Source: Ipomoea triloba (lineage: Eukaryota > Streptophyta > Magnoliopsida > Solanales > Convolvulaceae). Taken from it: a stretch of 64,000 nt of DNA. A program made the position numbers and the translations under genes. This document shows positions 43,591-54,421 of the stretch, in pieces (the first letter of the stretch is position 1; each line of letters opens with the position of its first letter). The notes beneath the pieces were generated by a model. The model was not told the DNA's origin and did no database searches. It was given only the letters and a program-made list of their open reading frames with translations. The stretch lies in contig NC_044920.1 of NCBI RefSeq assembly GCF_003576645.1, forward strand, positions 1,797,730 to 1,861,729, given 5' to 3'.

Positions 43591-44300
43591 TGTAATACAT
43601 TTCTAATTATATTGTATTGTTCTGTGTGTGTAGTCTGCGTGTGTGTTAATTGCGATGTGTTTGAGTGTAGCTGTGTAGAACTGTAGATACATGTAAATAT
43701 GCATACATATTGTGTGTATATACAAGTATTAAAGCCAGAAATAACAATATAACGTCTAATATATAAACTTGGTTTTTAGTCATTAATCAAACCCAAGGCA
43801 AGTAAATTAAAAAAAAAAAATTTTTAAAAAAAACTATTTATTGTCGGTTTTTTTGTTTGTTTTTTATTTGTTTTTTTTTTGTTTGTTTTTCAAAAAACTG
43901 ACGTTGTATATCACCAATAATTTTTTTTAAAAGAAAATTACATACGACGTCGGTTATTTTCATATTCATTTTATTAAATATTTTAATATGTGATATACAA
44001 TGTCGTTTGTGATAAAACCGACGTCGTATATGATTTTTTTAATCAGTGAGTATACGATGTCAGTGGTATATACGAGTATGTTAAGAAATTTAAAATATTA
44101 AAATAAGTAAATAGTTGAAACACCGTCGTTTTAATGTGTTTAAAAAAATCTCACTAGAGATACGACGTTGCTTGTGTTAAAACCGACGTCGTATCGAGGA
44201 ACAATTTTAAAAAATACGCTACGACGTTAGTTATTGTTAATAATCGACGGTGTAGGGTTGTTCTTTTAATTTGTTTTCCTCCTATAATGCCTAAAATACA
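43590..44300 (-). mobile_element. Inverted, shortened copy of a CACTA end joined to DCD leader sequence
   Basis: Bases 43600-43800 are the reverse complement of 55910-56080, and 43930-44260 repeats the CGACGTCGTAT motifs of the CACTA relic. The DCD leader/CACTA junction near 43728 is therefore present twice in the window in opposite orientation. Confidence 0.75.
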
Positions 44301-44427
44301 CAATAATTCCTAAAACTGTGAGTCTATTGTGTCTGTGTAAATCGAATTATTCGTGTAGATTTTCGGTATAGGCATTATAGGCATCTATTTTAGGCATTAT
44401 AGGTTCGAACCAATAGATGTCCCTGTA

Positions 44428-44515
44428 GATTTACGCACTTAGCTGGCACGTGGTGTGCACACACCAATTGGGTGTTGCTGATACGCACAACACACACCAA
44501 CTCTAGGCATTCTCC
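44428..44515 (-). repeat. Repeat X, inverted copy 8
   Basis: GGCACGTGGTGTGCACACAC and 'gatacgcacaacacacacc'. Between 44516 and 45050 the sequence is AT-rich with nothing recognised. Confidence 0.7.
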
Positions 44516-45049
44516 TAATTTTTTAATAGACTCACAAAAACTCACTACTTGGTACAAGAAGAAAGAATTAATATACAGTCATTTTTTTTTTGAAAAAAAT
44601 ATACAGTCATTTTAATTACTCTGTACCTAGTGATGATTATTCCATAGCTTTCAATCATATGATCAGCTTTTATTTTAAAACATCAATGATTAGTTAGTTA
44701 TTAATGTTAGGAATGGTTAGTTATTAATGATTAATTGATGATTAGATGATTAATTGATTGGTTGTATGATTTTTTAATTATTTGGATTGATGATAATAAA
44801 ATTATTATTTTGTCATACTTGTGCAATAATTATTATTGTGAGTTAAAGATAAGATAGTAACGCTAAAACTTATACGATAAATTTCGGTTTTAAATTAATA
44901 CAATTCAACATATTTAATATACATTTGTAAAATAAAATAAGGCACATGTTTCATCCAAAAATTTAGTGGGGTCCCCTGCAAGTTAAGTTAATGAAGTCTT
45001 GTTAAAAACAATAAATTCAATGGCAATATAAATTAGGGAAATTGCATAT

Positions 45050-45290
45050 ATGTTTGTACCTGGGGTCGTAATGTCGCGAACCAGTTCCACACAATGTTGG
45101 GCGGCCGCGCCTCGTTGATTGCCGTTGTGGTTGTTCTTGGACCGGCTGAGAGAGAAAACTCATCCATTGACAGCAATTGCAATTGCCTACCACCTTGATC
45201 GGATGACTCTCCTTTGTGAAAGTTTTGTATTGGGTGGCGTGAAGGCGCTAGCCAAAGGGGTGAAGAACATAGAGAAAAAGAGAGAAAAAA
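45050..45290 (+). other. Possible captured gene piece, function unknown
   Basis: A G+C-richer island with an open frame (45119-45319) reading LTAIAIAYHLDRMTLLCESF near its middle. The frame runs into X-type purine sequence at its end. I do not recognise the protein. Confidence 0.3.
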
Positions 45291-45375
45291 AAGTTGTCAA
45301 TGTAGATTTATGCACTTAGCAGGCAATAATTAAGTGTCATTGATGCGCACAACACACAACTCTAGGCAATCTTCT
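45245..45375 (-). repeat. Repeat X, inverted copy 9
   Basis: 'Gctagccaaaggggtgaag', a purine tract, then 'tgatgcgcacaacacacaac'. The CACGTG part is deleted. Confidence 0.7.
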
Positions 45376-45399
45376 ACTTTTTTTAATTAGGCTCACAAA

Positions 45400-45855
45400 A
45401 AGTCACTACTTGTATGATCATGTTGGCTTTGATTTGACAAAATCATCATTGATAAAGACTATGAAACAATGCATTTTTTGTTTGAGCTGGACCGATTTCA
45501 AACTGCCAAGCTGATCGAATTGTTTTCATCTTCATCATCAATGCCTTATGATGGTCTTCACTCGCACAATATTCATACAACTCCTCTGACAAGGAAAGCT
45601 AGTACCTCTCGCCCATAGAATGCATTTGAATAGAAAGCGCGGAGTTCACTGTTCAAAGATAATTCAATTTCAGATATGGTGAACAAATTTGGAAATTGAA
45701 TATCACTTCACATCCAAATTTCCCCTCATCAAAGAAACCTAATAAGGAATGGAACTCATAGACTTTAGGAGTGGGCTGACGGGCATAATATTTACCCATT
45801 GCTCGAGACTCTTAGACCTTCTGTAGGTCAAGATTATTTAGTGGACCAACGCTAG
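45400..45855 (+). pseudogene. DCD gene fragment 9 (exon 3), plus strand
   Basis: FELDRFQTAKLIELFSSSSS-like reading at about 45483-45540, then the linker to 45850. Indels break the frame. Preceded by inverted X and followed by inverted Y and exon 1, the mirror image of the 38877-40025 block. Confidence 0.83.
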
Positions 45856-46085
45856 AGCAACCTTAGTGAGGTTTTGGAATTATTTTTTAGGTGCCAACTA
45901 GGGGAGAGATGAGAGAAAGAGAAAATGGAAAGAGAAAAAAAAAAAAGGACTGACGCAAATTTAAAAAAAAAATAGCAAACCTATTATTTGTTAAAGCGCG
46001 CACTGTGTTGCATGCTGCTCGACATTCCTTAAATATTGGTGGGCTCACAATCTGATAAGCATCCTTTCTTACAAAGTGGTTGATA
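45856..46085. mobile_element. Repeat Y, inverted copy 4
   Basis: Purine tract, then 'gcgcactgtgttgcatgctgc' and TTAAATATTGGTGGGCTCAC in the reverse orientation, lying between exon 3 and exon 1 copies. Confidence 0.7.
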
Positions 46086-46088
46086 GAA

Positions 46089-46255
46089 TGGATTTTAATA
46101 AGAAGAAGACTGGAAGGCATCCAGTAAACAAAGTGGCATCCAATCTTAGTGCACCTGCTCGCAATCTACCTAATAATGATTTAGGTGGAGTTATCTTTCG
46201 ATGTAAAGATCATACCATTCAGGAATATTTTTCCAAGATTTTATTTGGTTAGTCA
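46089..46255 (+). pseudogene. DCD gene fragment 10 (exon 1), plus strand
   Basis: ATG at 46089 begins a full exon 1 frame with GGVIFRCKDHTIQEYF and KILFG, then GTTAGT donor sequence. The Gly-Cys of the DCD motif is changed to Arg-Cys. The intron start and part of intron 1 follow to about 46310, where an inverted Y piece (46310-46400) interrupts. Confidence 0.83.
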
Positions 46256-46410
46256 CTCCTTTGCATATTGTGCTTTTCTACTTGGAAGGAATCTGCAGTG
46301 TTTGATGATTATTAATGCGCCAGCCGCACGTGCACTGCACGCACCCGGCTGGGCAATATGTTGCGCAGCACACGAGTGTTGCCTGACATTCCTTAAGAAA
46401 AATAAACCCA

Positions 46411-46895
46411 TTTACTAAAAAAAACCTAAACAGTGTAAATAGGATATAAAATAAAAAAACCACAACGACACATCAAAACAAAATCCTAGGCTAAGATTAA
46501 TCCACAATTCTCATGCAGGAAGTGTCATATCGGTTGATTAATAACCAAATAGCTGAATAAGTAAAACTGAAATTATTTTTAGCCTTATAGGTGGGTTGGT
46601 CAGTAATTATGCTCACTCCTACTAGTTACTGTGAATCCTTCTCTGTAAACTGTTGGCTTGAAGGTTCCGGCCCAGCTTGCAATACGCGATTCTTCAACTT
46701 TTGATATTCAACTCTTGATTGAACCTGATTAGGCAAAATAACAATAATGTCGAATTCTGTAACTCAGTCATATAATAAAAAGAAAGAAATCGGTCAAGAT
46801 ACAAAAAAACATGAACTTTCTCCCTAAAAATTTTGTTTCTAGTTCTTCCATCTAGCTTTTCCCTTTTCCCTAAAAATATTTCTTCTGTCTAATCA
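46411..46895 (-). pseudogene. DCD gene fragment 11 (exon 5 start and intron)
   Basis: The exon 5 start at about 46640-46730 reads VQSRVEYQKLKN on the minus strand, then QQFTEKDSQ and a stop. It is a near copy of the last exon of the 48147-49619 gene together with its downstream flank (46411-46640 matches 47957-48140). This shows a tandem duplication of roughly 1.5 kb. Confidence 0.82.
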
Positions 46896-46939
46896 AAACT
46901 CGCATGGTGTTATCAACAAGTTTTTGTGAGCCCCATTAA

Positions 46940-47080
46940 AAAAAATATTTAGAGTTGGTGTGTGTTGTGCGCATTAACAACACACAAGTAGTGCGTGCAC
47001 ACAACGTGCCTATTAAGTGCATAAATTTAGATTGACAATTTTTTTTCCTTTTCCTTTACAAATCTCTTTTTTTCTCTCTT
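46940..47080 (+). repeat. Repeat X, copy 10
   Basis: GTGTGTTGTGCGCATTAACAACAC core followed by pyrimidines, in the same orientation as copies 1-5. Confidence 0.72.
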
Positions 47081-47345
47081 TTAGTTCATACCAGCTCCTT
47101 CTCGAGAGTCGTAATTCTTTCTTCTTGTTCCATTTGTCTCTCCATCAACATTGAAACATCTTTCCTCAATCTTTAGTTGTCCATGACCAGCAGCCTCAAA
47201 TACACCGTGAAGCTTCCGATCACGGTAGTTAAAAAGAAAAAGAGGAAGCCCAGGACTAATCTTCTTCACATATGCAAAATGAGGAGATGGCAATCCTATT
47301 CAATAAAAATCAGAATCAACAATTAGAACAACATAATAATCATCA
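47081..47345 (-). pseudogene. DCD gene fragment 12 (exon 2 fused to exon 4)
   Basis: Exon 2 reading KISPGLPLFLFNYRDRKLHG (about 47200-47270) passes straight into exon 4 (47090-47165) with exon 3 absent, as in fragment 5. Confidence 0.82.
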
Positions 47346-47835
47346 AACACTGCAGAAGGTCTATTGAATAATCTCGACCCATAGAAGTCAAGGAATCTCG
47401 AGCAATGGTTGAATATTATGCCCGCTAGCCCACTCCTCTGAAGTCCATGAGTTCCATTCCTCATTAGGTTGCTTTGTTGAGGGGAAATTTGGATGTGAAG
47501 TGCGATGTTTCAAATTTCAAATTTGTTCACCATATAAGAAGTTGAATTATCTTTGAACAATTAACCAAATTTTTTCTGTGGGCGAGAGATACTAGCTTCA
47601 CTTGTCGGATGTGTAAGAATGTTGTGACAGTGAAGACCATCATAAGGCACTAATGATTTAGATGAAAACAATTCAATTAGCTTGGCAATATGAAACCAGC
47701 CCAGTTCAAATTAAAAATGCGGCCTTGTTTCATATATAGTAGTTATCAACAATGATGGAGAAAAATATTTCTTCTGTCTAATAAGAACTCGCATGGTGTT
47801 ACAAGTAACGAGTTTTTGTGAGCCTCATTAAAAAA
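47346..47835 (-). pseudogene. DCD gene fragment 13 (exon 3)
   Basis: Exon 3 homology with several indels, joined abruptly to intron 1-like sequence ('catcaaacactgcagaa') at about 47355. Confidence 0.8.
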
Positions 47836-47837
47836 AT

Positions 47838-47930
47838 ATTTAGAGTTGGCGTGTGTTGTGTGCATTAACAACACACAATTAGTGCGTGCACATAACGTGC
47901 CTTCTAAGTGCATAACACCCAAAACAAAAA
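47838..47930 (+). repeat. Repeat X, copy 11
   Basis: GTGTGTTGTGTGCATTAACAACAC core and 'gtgcgtgcacataacgtgcc'. The CACGTG is mutated. Confidence 0.7.
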
Positions 47931-48146
47931 TAAACCTCTGAAAGAAAAATAAACTCATTTACTAAAAAAAACCTAAACAGTGTAAATAGGATATAAAAAA
48001 AAAAAAAACCACAACGATTGATCCACAATTCTCATGCAGGAAGTGTCATATCGGTTGATTAATAACCAAATAGCTGAATAAGTAAAACTGAAATTATTTT
48101 TAGCCTTATAGGTGGGTTGGTCAGTAATTATGCTCACTCCTACTAG

Positions 48147-49619
48147 TTACTGCAAATCCTTCTTTGTAAACTGTTGGCTTGATGGCCCAGGCCCAGCTTG
48201 CAATACGCGATTCTTCAACTTTTGATATTCAACTCTTGATTGAACCTGATTAGGCAAAATAACAATAATGTCGAATTCTGTAACTCAAAGTCATGGATAA
48301 ATCATATAATAAAAAGAGAGAAATCGGTCAAGATACAAAAAAACATGAACAGATGATATGAAGACCACAATTATCTTAGTCCATACCAGCTCTTTTTCGA
48401 GAGTTGAAATTCTTTCTTCTTGATCCGTTTGTCTCTTCATCAGTATTGAAACATCTTCCCTCAACTACCAAGAAAATATCATAAATAAATTAGTTGGTGA
48501 AGAAGAAATCAAAGACAAATTAAAGTATAGTTTGAGGGAGAATCAATCAACTTGCCTTTGCTACGACAGACAACATATCAGAATTTTCTGATAAGATGGA
48601 ACTTTGGTCCCCTAAATAGTCTCGGCCCACAGAAGGTCCAGGAGTCTCCAGCAATGGTTGAATATTATGCCTCTCAGCCCACTCCTCTGAGGTCCATGAG
48701 TTCCATTCCTCATTCGGTTGCTCTGATGAGGGGAAATTTGGATGTGGGGTGATCTTCAAATTTCCAAATTTGTTCGTCATATCAGAAGTGGAATTATCTT
48801 TGAACAGTGAACTCCATGTTGTCTGTTGGCCAGAGGTGCTTGCTTCAGTGGTCAGAAGAGTTGTTAGAATATTGTGATGAGAGTGATGAAGACCATCGTA
48901 AGGCACTGAGCATGAAGATGAAAACAACTCGATCAGCTTGGCAGTTTGGAACCGGTCGAGCTCAAACCAAAAGTGCCTCGTTTCATAGTAGTTATTCGCG
49001 ATGATGGGCGAAAACTGTTTTTCTGTCAAGGCAGGGCACCTCTTGTTGACATTAAATTGCACCTTGGAAGACAAAGAATATGCTAAGATATGAGTAACAC
49101 TCAAATATAAATTTATAAACAAAAAAATTTAAATATAGATAAAAAGAAGGGGGGTATAAGTGTATAACTACCTGTGCAGGATATTTTGTGAGCTCTACAC
49201 TACCACCAGTCCATGCATGTGGATCAATATTTAATTGTCCATGATGAGCAGCCTCAAATACACCGTGAAGCTTCCGATCACTATAGTTAAAAAGAAAAAG
49301 GGGAAGCCCAGGACTTATCTTCTTCACATATGCAAAATGAGGAGCTGGCAATCCTATTCAACCAAAAATCAGAATCAACAATTAGAACAACATAATAATC
49401 ATCAAATTCTGCAGATTCCTTCTAGGTAGAAAAGCACAATATGCAAAGAAGTGACTAACCAAATAACGTCTTGGAAAAACATTCCCGGATGGTATGATCT
49501 TTACACCCAAAGATAACTCCACCTAAATCATTTTTAGGTAGATTGCGAGCAGGTGCACTAATATTGGATGCCACTTTGTTTACAGGTTGTCTTCCAGTAT
49601 TCTTCTTTTTAGAACCCAT
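48147..49619 (-). CDS. Truncated DCD protein without Kelch repeats (paralogue of the DCD-Kelch gene)
   Basis: Five exons: 49460-49619, 49172-49353, 48556-49062, 48387-48464, 48147-48245. They total 1026 nt (341 aa) and phases agree throughout. Exons 1-3 give a full DCD domain (about residues 32-162), with GGVIFGCKDHTIRECF at its start and FWFELDRFQTAKLIELF at its end. The linker is shorter than the parent's because it has one copy of the 77-aa unit. Exon 4 is the charged helix, DVSILMKRQTDQEERISTLE. Exon 5 begins like the parent's (VQSRVEYQKLKN) but stops at TAA after 32 residues, so all six Kelch blades are missing. Exon 3 uses the same GC donor (AAG|GCAAGT) as the parent. No internal stop or frameshift was found, unlike every other copy nearby. 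It may work as a DCD-only protein or be a young pseudogene. Its leader is cut off by transposons at 49929. Confidence 0.75.
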
Positions 49620-49639
49620 TCTATCAACCACTCTTGATA

Positions 49640-49928
49640 GGTTTACTGTAAACAGAATATAACACACTGTCAATCACTATATAAAATCAATCAAACTGAA
49701 AAAAAATGTTAACAAATACCAGCAGTAATCACCTAAAATTTCATAATATCAGTCTCTTTTCAGTTTTATTTCCATCAAATTTTTAAAATTCTTCATCAAA
49801 AGCTAAAACATTATCATTGAAAGATGTGTTATATCTAAACTAAAAAGCTCAAAGCTCAAAGCTAATAGCTGGACCAAGCATCCATGTTTATATGTTAGAT
49901 GCTCAAAACACATATTTGTGAGTATATA
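49640..49928 (-). promoter_or_regulatory. Leader-region remnant of the truncated DCD gene
   Basis: Matches 24885-25130 upstream of the parent ('cagtctcttttcagttttatttccatca', 'gatgtgttatat'). Homology stops at 49929 where a copia LTR begins. It resumes at about 55985-56290, so the original leader is split. Confidence 0.6.
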
Positions 49929-52751
49929 TGTTGAGATTAACTAGAACAAAAAATAATAACAATGGCAAAATGTAAAGAAGATAAGATTTACATGGTTCGT
50001 TAATGTGCCTACGTCTACGAGAGTGAAGCTATTCTTTTATTAACTGTGATGGTGATAATCAAATATCAAAGGTTACAGGCATCATATTTATATACAACCC
50101 TGAACATGTACAAGTACAAAAATATTGTTGTACTATGGGTCTGACCCAATCCGCTCCACTTTTATTCCTTATACGAGGCATACTCAACAAAAATCTCCAT
50201 ATTGACGAATATGCCCCTTGGAGAAAAGACATATCTCACATATACCAATGGGTCGGGGGTAATCATGTTCATATAGCATCTAGAAACACCCAACAAGTCA
50301 AAACAACGTTTGAACTTGTTAATGGTAACTACTTTAGCTTTGTCGACATGTCTGATGCATTCTCAGTAGTATAAATTTTCCGCAACAAAATCTCACCAGA
50401 AACAACCAACTCTCTAACTTTATGAAACTTTATATCAATATGCTTGGTTGTGGCATGACATACGTGATTTTTAGCTAAAAAGATGGCACTCTGACTATCA
50501 CAATATAACTAAACTCCACATTGCTCAATACCAAATTCCTTAATTAAACCTAAAAGTCACAAAGCCTCTTTAGTTGCCTCAATTGTAGACAAAGCTACAA
50601 TGAACTGAATAATAACCTACAACATATAGGACCACCATACCACCAAGAGTAAAGACATATCACGTTGTAGTATTTCCGTTATACATATGATAAGTGCTTA
50701 TTTATTTATATTTTTCTCCCTTTCACTAAGCCATTTTGTTTATAGATCATTCCAAATTTAATGAGAATTAGTGCTTATTTGTGTTATTTTGTAAGGAGTA
50801 TGAGTTGGAAAGCATTAGAAGCAAAGACGAGCATTTTCATGCATTTTGGATGCATTTAGAGTCAATGGGAGTCAAGGAGAAGCTATGGAGATGGGTGCAA
50901 CACTTCCAAGGGAGTCTAAGAGTTGTATTTTCAATGGTATTGTCATTTGGGCAAACTAAAACAAAAGAGAAGCAAAAGGTCAAGGTGTTGAAATTTCTGT
51001 GCGTCGACGTCTTAGTGATTGGACAATATTTCGACTTAGAAATATCCAAATTGAGTGATTCTTGTGCCATTGGAACGAAGACTCAAAGGGCTACAACTCT
51101 TATGAAAACATTAAAGCTTAAAAAGGAAGCCAAATGGGTCAAAATCGTCCAAACTTACAGATTTTGTCCAAATCTGTCACTGTTCGGTATTTTGACCATA
51201 TCTCAACCTAGGAATGCCTAATTGAGGTGATTCTTGCGCTATTTGAAATCCAACTTGAAGGGCTACAACTTTATTGAAGACTACAAATGCCAATGAAATG
51301 GTTTTGAGGATGAAAAATAGCCTAGAAGTCAAAACAGTTGCACATAATTCTGCTTACACAGTGAGAAATGTACTGTAAATCGGCCAAAATGAAATGGCCA
51401 CACACACAGCCGTTTATGAGGCTGTTTGTCACCTGCTCTGTTATTATTTAAGCTCGTTTTGAGCATTTTGAACTCAGTTTTGACCCATTGTTGAACCCTA
51501 GACACTCCCATTCACTTCCTTTCATATTTTTATGTTAGATTAGGCTTAGATCTATGTTTTTTTTTTAACACTTTTGGAGCTTGTAATCTTGGATCTGAAG
51601 CTTGGATTTCAAGATTCTACCACCCATTTCAATAGAGAAGCTTTCTTTCCCGTATCTCTTTTCTTTTAATTTGCAAGATTTGTGTTTATTACTTGTGTTT
51701 TTGTGTTCTTTATGCCATTTAATCATGAGTAGTTAGTTTATAGGCTTGAGTTAGGGTTGTATTATCTATTTTGATGCTTAAGTTGTGATTATTTTGAAAA
51801 AAGGGGAAGAACCCCAACCTAGGGTTCATGTGTTGCAGTTGGGTCTTTAATCTATCTTGCAATAGTTGATACGTAACAATTGTTATTTGTGTTTGGAAAG
51901 TCTTTCATATCAATGAGAATTGGATGGAAGACTTGAGTCTTCCCACTCTCGAACCCAATTTCCCTTCTATCGAAATAGGGGTAGATTGGGGCTTAAATAA
52001 CTTTTGTTCTTCAAGAACTTTGGTTGATACACTACTGGAGTGGGGCAATCCTTGTGCTAATCCTTGTCTTGACTAGGATTTATTTGTGCATGCCTCAAGA
52101 CCCTAGGTAAAATGTTCTTTCTCCAAACTTAAGTGTTAAAGCATCTAGATGGTAATGCCCCTTAACTTGAGTCCTACGGAGTATTTCTTTATTTTGTATT
52201 TATTTGTTGTTTATACATATTTGTTCTACCTTATTGTCGTTTGCTTAGCTTCTTGTTGATTTCCTTGTGCTAGTGCCTAGTTTTGTGATTGCATATTGCA
52301 TGCCATAACCCCCAATCCTCAACGGAACAACATTTCACTCATTTTTGCAACACGATCACTCCCAATCAGCCTCTGCCAGATTAGCTGATTTTTTGCCTTC
52401 AAGGTTTTTATAAAACCGTTTTGTGCTAACAAATCCCTTAACCCTAGACCGCCATAACCTAAAATTCCCTATACCATCAAACTTAGATAGTTCAAATTTC
52501 ACACTTGAACTAGTCATATCAATAGTGTTCTGATACTAATTTGTTCAAATTAACTAGAACAAGAAACAATAAAAATGACAAAAAGTAAAGAAGACAAGAT
52601 TTACGTGGTTAGGCAATATGCCACGGGATTGAAGATATTCTTTTATTAATTATGATGGTGATGATCAAGCATCCAAGGTTAAAAGCATCATATTTATATG
52701 CAACCTTAAACATGTACAAGTACAAAAATACCCTTATATTATGGGCCTGAC
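49929..52751 (-). mobile_element. Broken Ty1/copia element
   Basis: LTR-like direct repeats at 49929-50145 and 52542-52751 (TGTTGAGATTAAC and TGTTCAAATTAAC starts, 'aacatgtacaagtacaaaaata' inside). The minus-strand primer site TTAGTATCAGAACAC abuts the right copy. Minus-strand RNase H remains lie at about 50270-50600, with readings such as CDSQSAIFLAKN, KHIDIKFHKVREL and NASDMSTKL. Most of pol is gone and a gypsy-like LTR lies inside. LTR divergence indicates an old element. Confidence 0.72.
50688..52325 (+). mobile_element. Gypsy-like LTR inside the broken copia
   Basis: Begins TGATAAGTGCTTATTT and has the usual long-LTR text, including 'gtcaaaatcgtccaaac' and 'aaccctagacactccc', and 'ttgagtcctacggag' near the 3' part. 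The right edge is uncertain and no target duplication was found. The 146-codon open frame at 50781-51221 lies within it and has no recognised similarity. Confidence 0.5.
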
Positions 52752-53104
52752 ATCATATAATGTTTTAAAATCTTTAAATAAATACATACAGCGTCTATTT
52801 TTAGCAAAAAACTGACATTGTATACTAATGAAATATAAAAATCAAGTAAAATATACATATATGACGTCAGTTTTTAAAGTAACCAACGTCGTATATTTAA
52901 AAAAAATTAAAAACACATACCACGTCGGGTTTTAACAAAAAACCGAGGTGGTTTGTTTTTGTTTAATTTTTGTTTTAGAAAATATATATATAGTATACCG
53001 AAAAATCAATGTGGTATGTATTTGTTAATTTTTTTAAAATTTAAATAACATACCACATGGTTGTTTACAAAAAACTAACATGGTGTGTAATATCTCAATT
53101 TTTT

Positions 53105-54060
53105 AGGCAATATACCTCTTACAACCACTGGCAATAGTTGCATTAAGGCATGACAATAATGAGATTTCAACCACACCAATTTTAAATCTTGCGTATTCAC
53201 AAATCTTCTAATATTTGATGAATATCATTGTGGTACCTTCACTCCACGTAAACACTCACAAAAACTTATTTTCTCCTTCTTAATAAAGTATGAGCAGCTG
53301 AAGGCAAATATATCTTCTAATCCCCATGGCGTGGAACTAATGTAGCCTGTATACCCATTTCAATCAAGTCTAATCTAGCACTGAGTCCATCTTTAGTCTT
53401 ACCTTTTATGTCTAAAAGAGCTCTAACAAGAATATCAAACACATTTTTCTCCACATACATAACATCAATACTATGTCCCACATCTAGTGTCTTTCAATAT
53501 GGAAGATGTCTTCCAATATGGAAGATCAAAGAATATATATTTCTTTTTCCACGAACTCTTTTCATTTGGAGGTATCTCAACATTAGTTTTTGACCTCTTG
53601 CCTCTTTAAGATTTAAGCTTTTGAGTCTTATCAAAAGTAACGCTTATATATTTTACGCGTTCATAAACTTGAATCCTAGTCAGTGGTTGTGGAGCATCTG
53701 TATAGTCTTATACCCCATTGAAAACCTTTTTTTAATCTCGAATAAGGGTGAAATCTATCAAGAAATCTCCGGTGACCGAAGTAGACTGTCTTTCTACCAT
53801 GAAAAAGTTGATAATAACATATATTATATTCACATATAGGGCATGCCTTATGTCCTTTGACACTATACCCATACAAGTTTCTATAAGCAGGAAAGTCATT
53901 GATTGTGTAGAAAAGTATGGCATGCAACTTTAAACTCTCTCTTTGTAGTATGCATCAAACACTAACACATCTTCATGGCTTCATCTCACAATTTTTTCAA
54001 GTCCTCAATCAAAGGCGTAAAAAAGACATCTATATCATTCCCGGACTGTTTTGACCCATA
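53105..54060 (-). pseudogene. TNP2-like CACTA transposase fragment
   Basis: Minus-strand conceptual translation shows, across several frames, YTINDFPAYRNLYGYSVKG and HKACPICEYN, HGRKTVYFGHRRFL, DVMYVEKNVFDILVRALLDI, ARLDLIEMGI, and KSHYCHALMQLLPV. This is the usual order of the TNP2 core. Frameshifts and stops are frequent, so it is dead. Confidence 0.85.
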
Positions 54061-54151
54061 AATCATCACAAGTCAATCTAAAATAATATTAAACCTAATT
54101 AAAAAATTTTTAAAATTGATTCAACAAATATCTAAAATAACAATAATAATA

Positions 54152-54421
54152 AGGGATAATTATAATTTTTACCCCTCCATAATATGCCAATTATCAATGT
54201 TACCCTTAAACTATTAGTGGTGTAAATGTTGCCCCTCAATTTTTAAAAACAATACATATATTGCCCCTCCAGTAACAAAGGAGGGGCAATATTTACACCA
54301 CAGGATGGGCAATATATATACCGTTTTTAAAAATTGAGGGGCAATATTTACACCACTAATAATTCAGGGGTGACATTGATAATTGGCATATTATGGAGAG
54401 GCATAAATTACAATTTTCCCT
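54152..54421. mobile_element. Fold-back MITE inside the CACTA relic
   Basis: Left AGGGATAATTATAATTTTTA pairs with the right TAAATTACAATTTTCCCT. Further mirrored blocks are 'gttgcccctcaatttttaaaaac' and its complement. Flanks are AATAATAAT-like on both sides. Confidence 0.82.

Noticed and set aside
50781..51221. 146-codon plus-strand frame
   Set aside because: Lies in a gypsy-like LTR, shows no known domain, and has no splice or promoter context.
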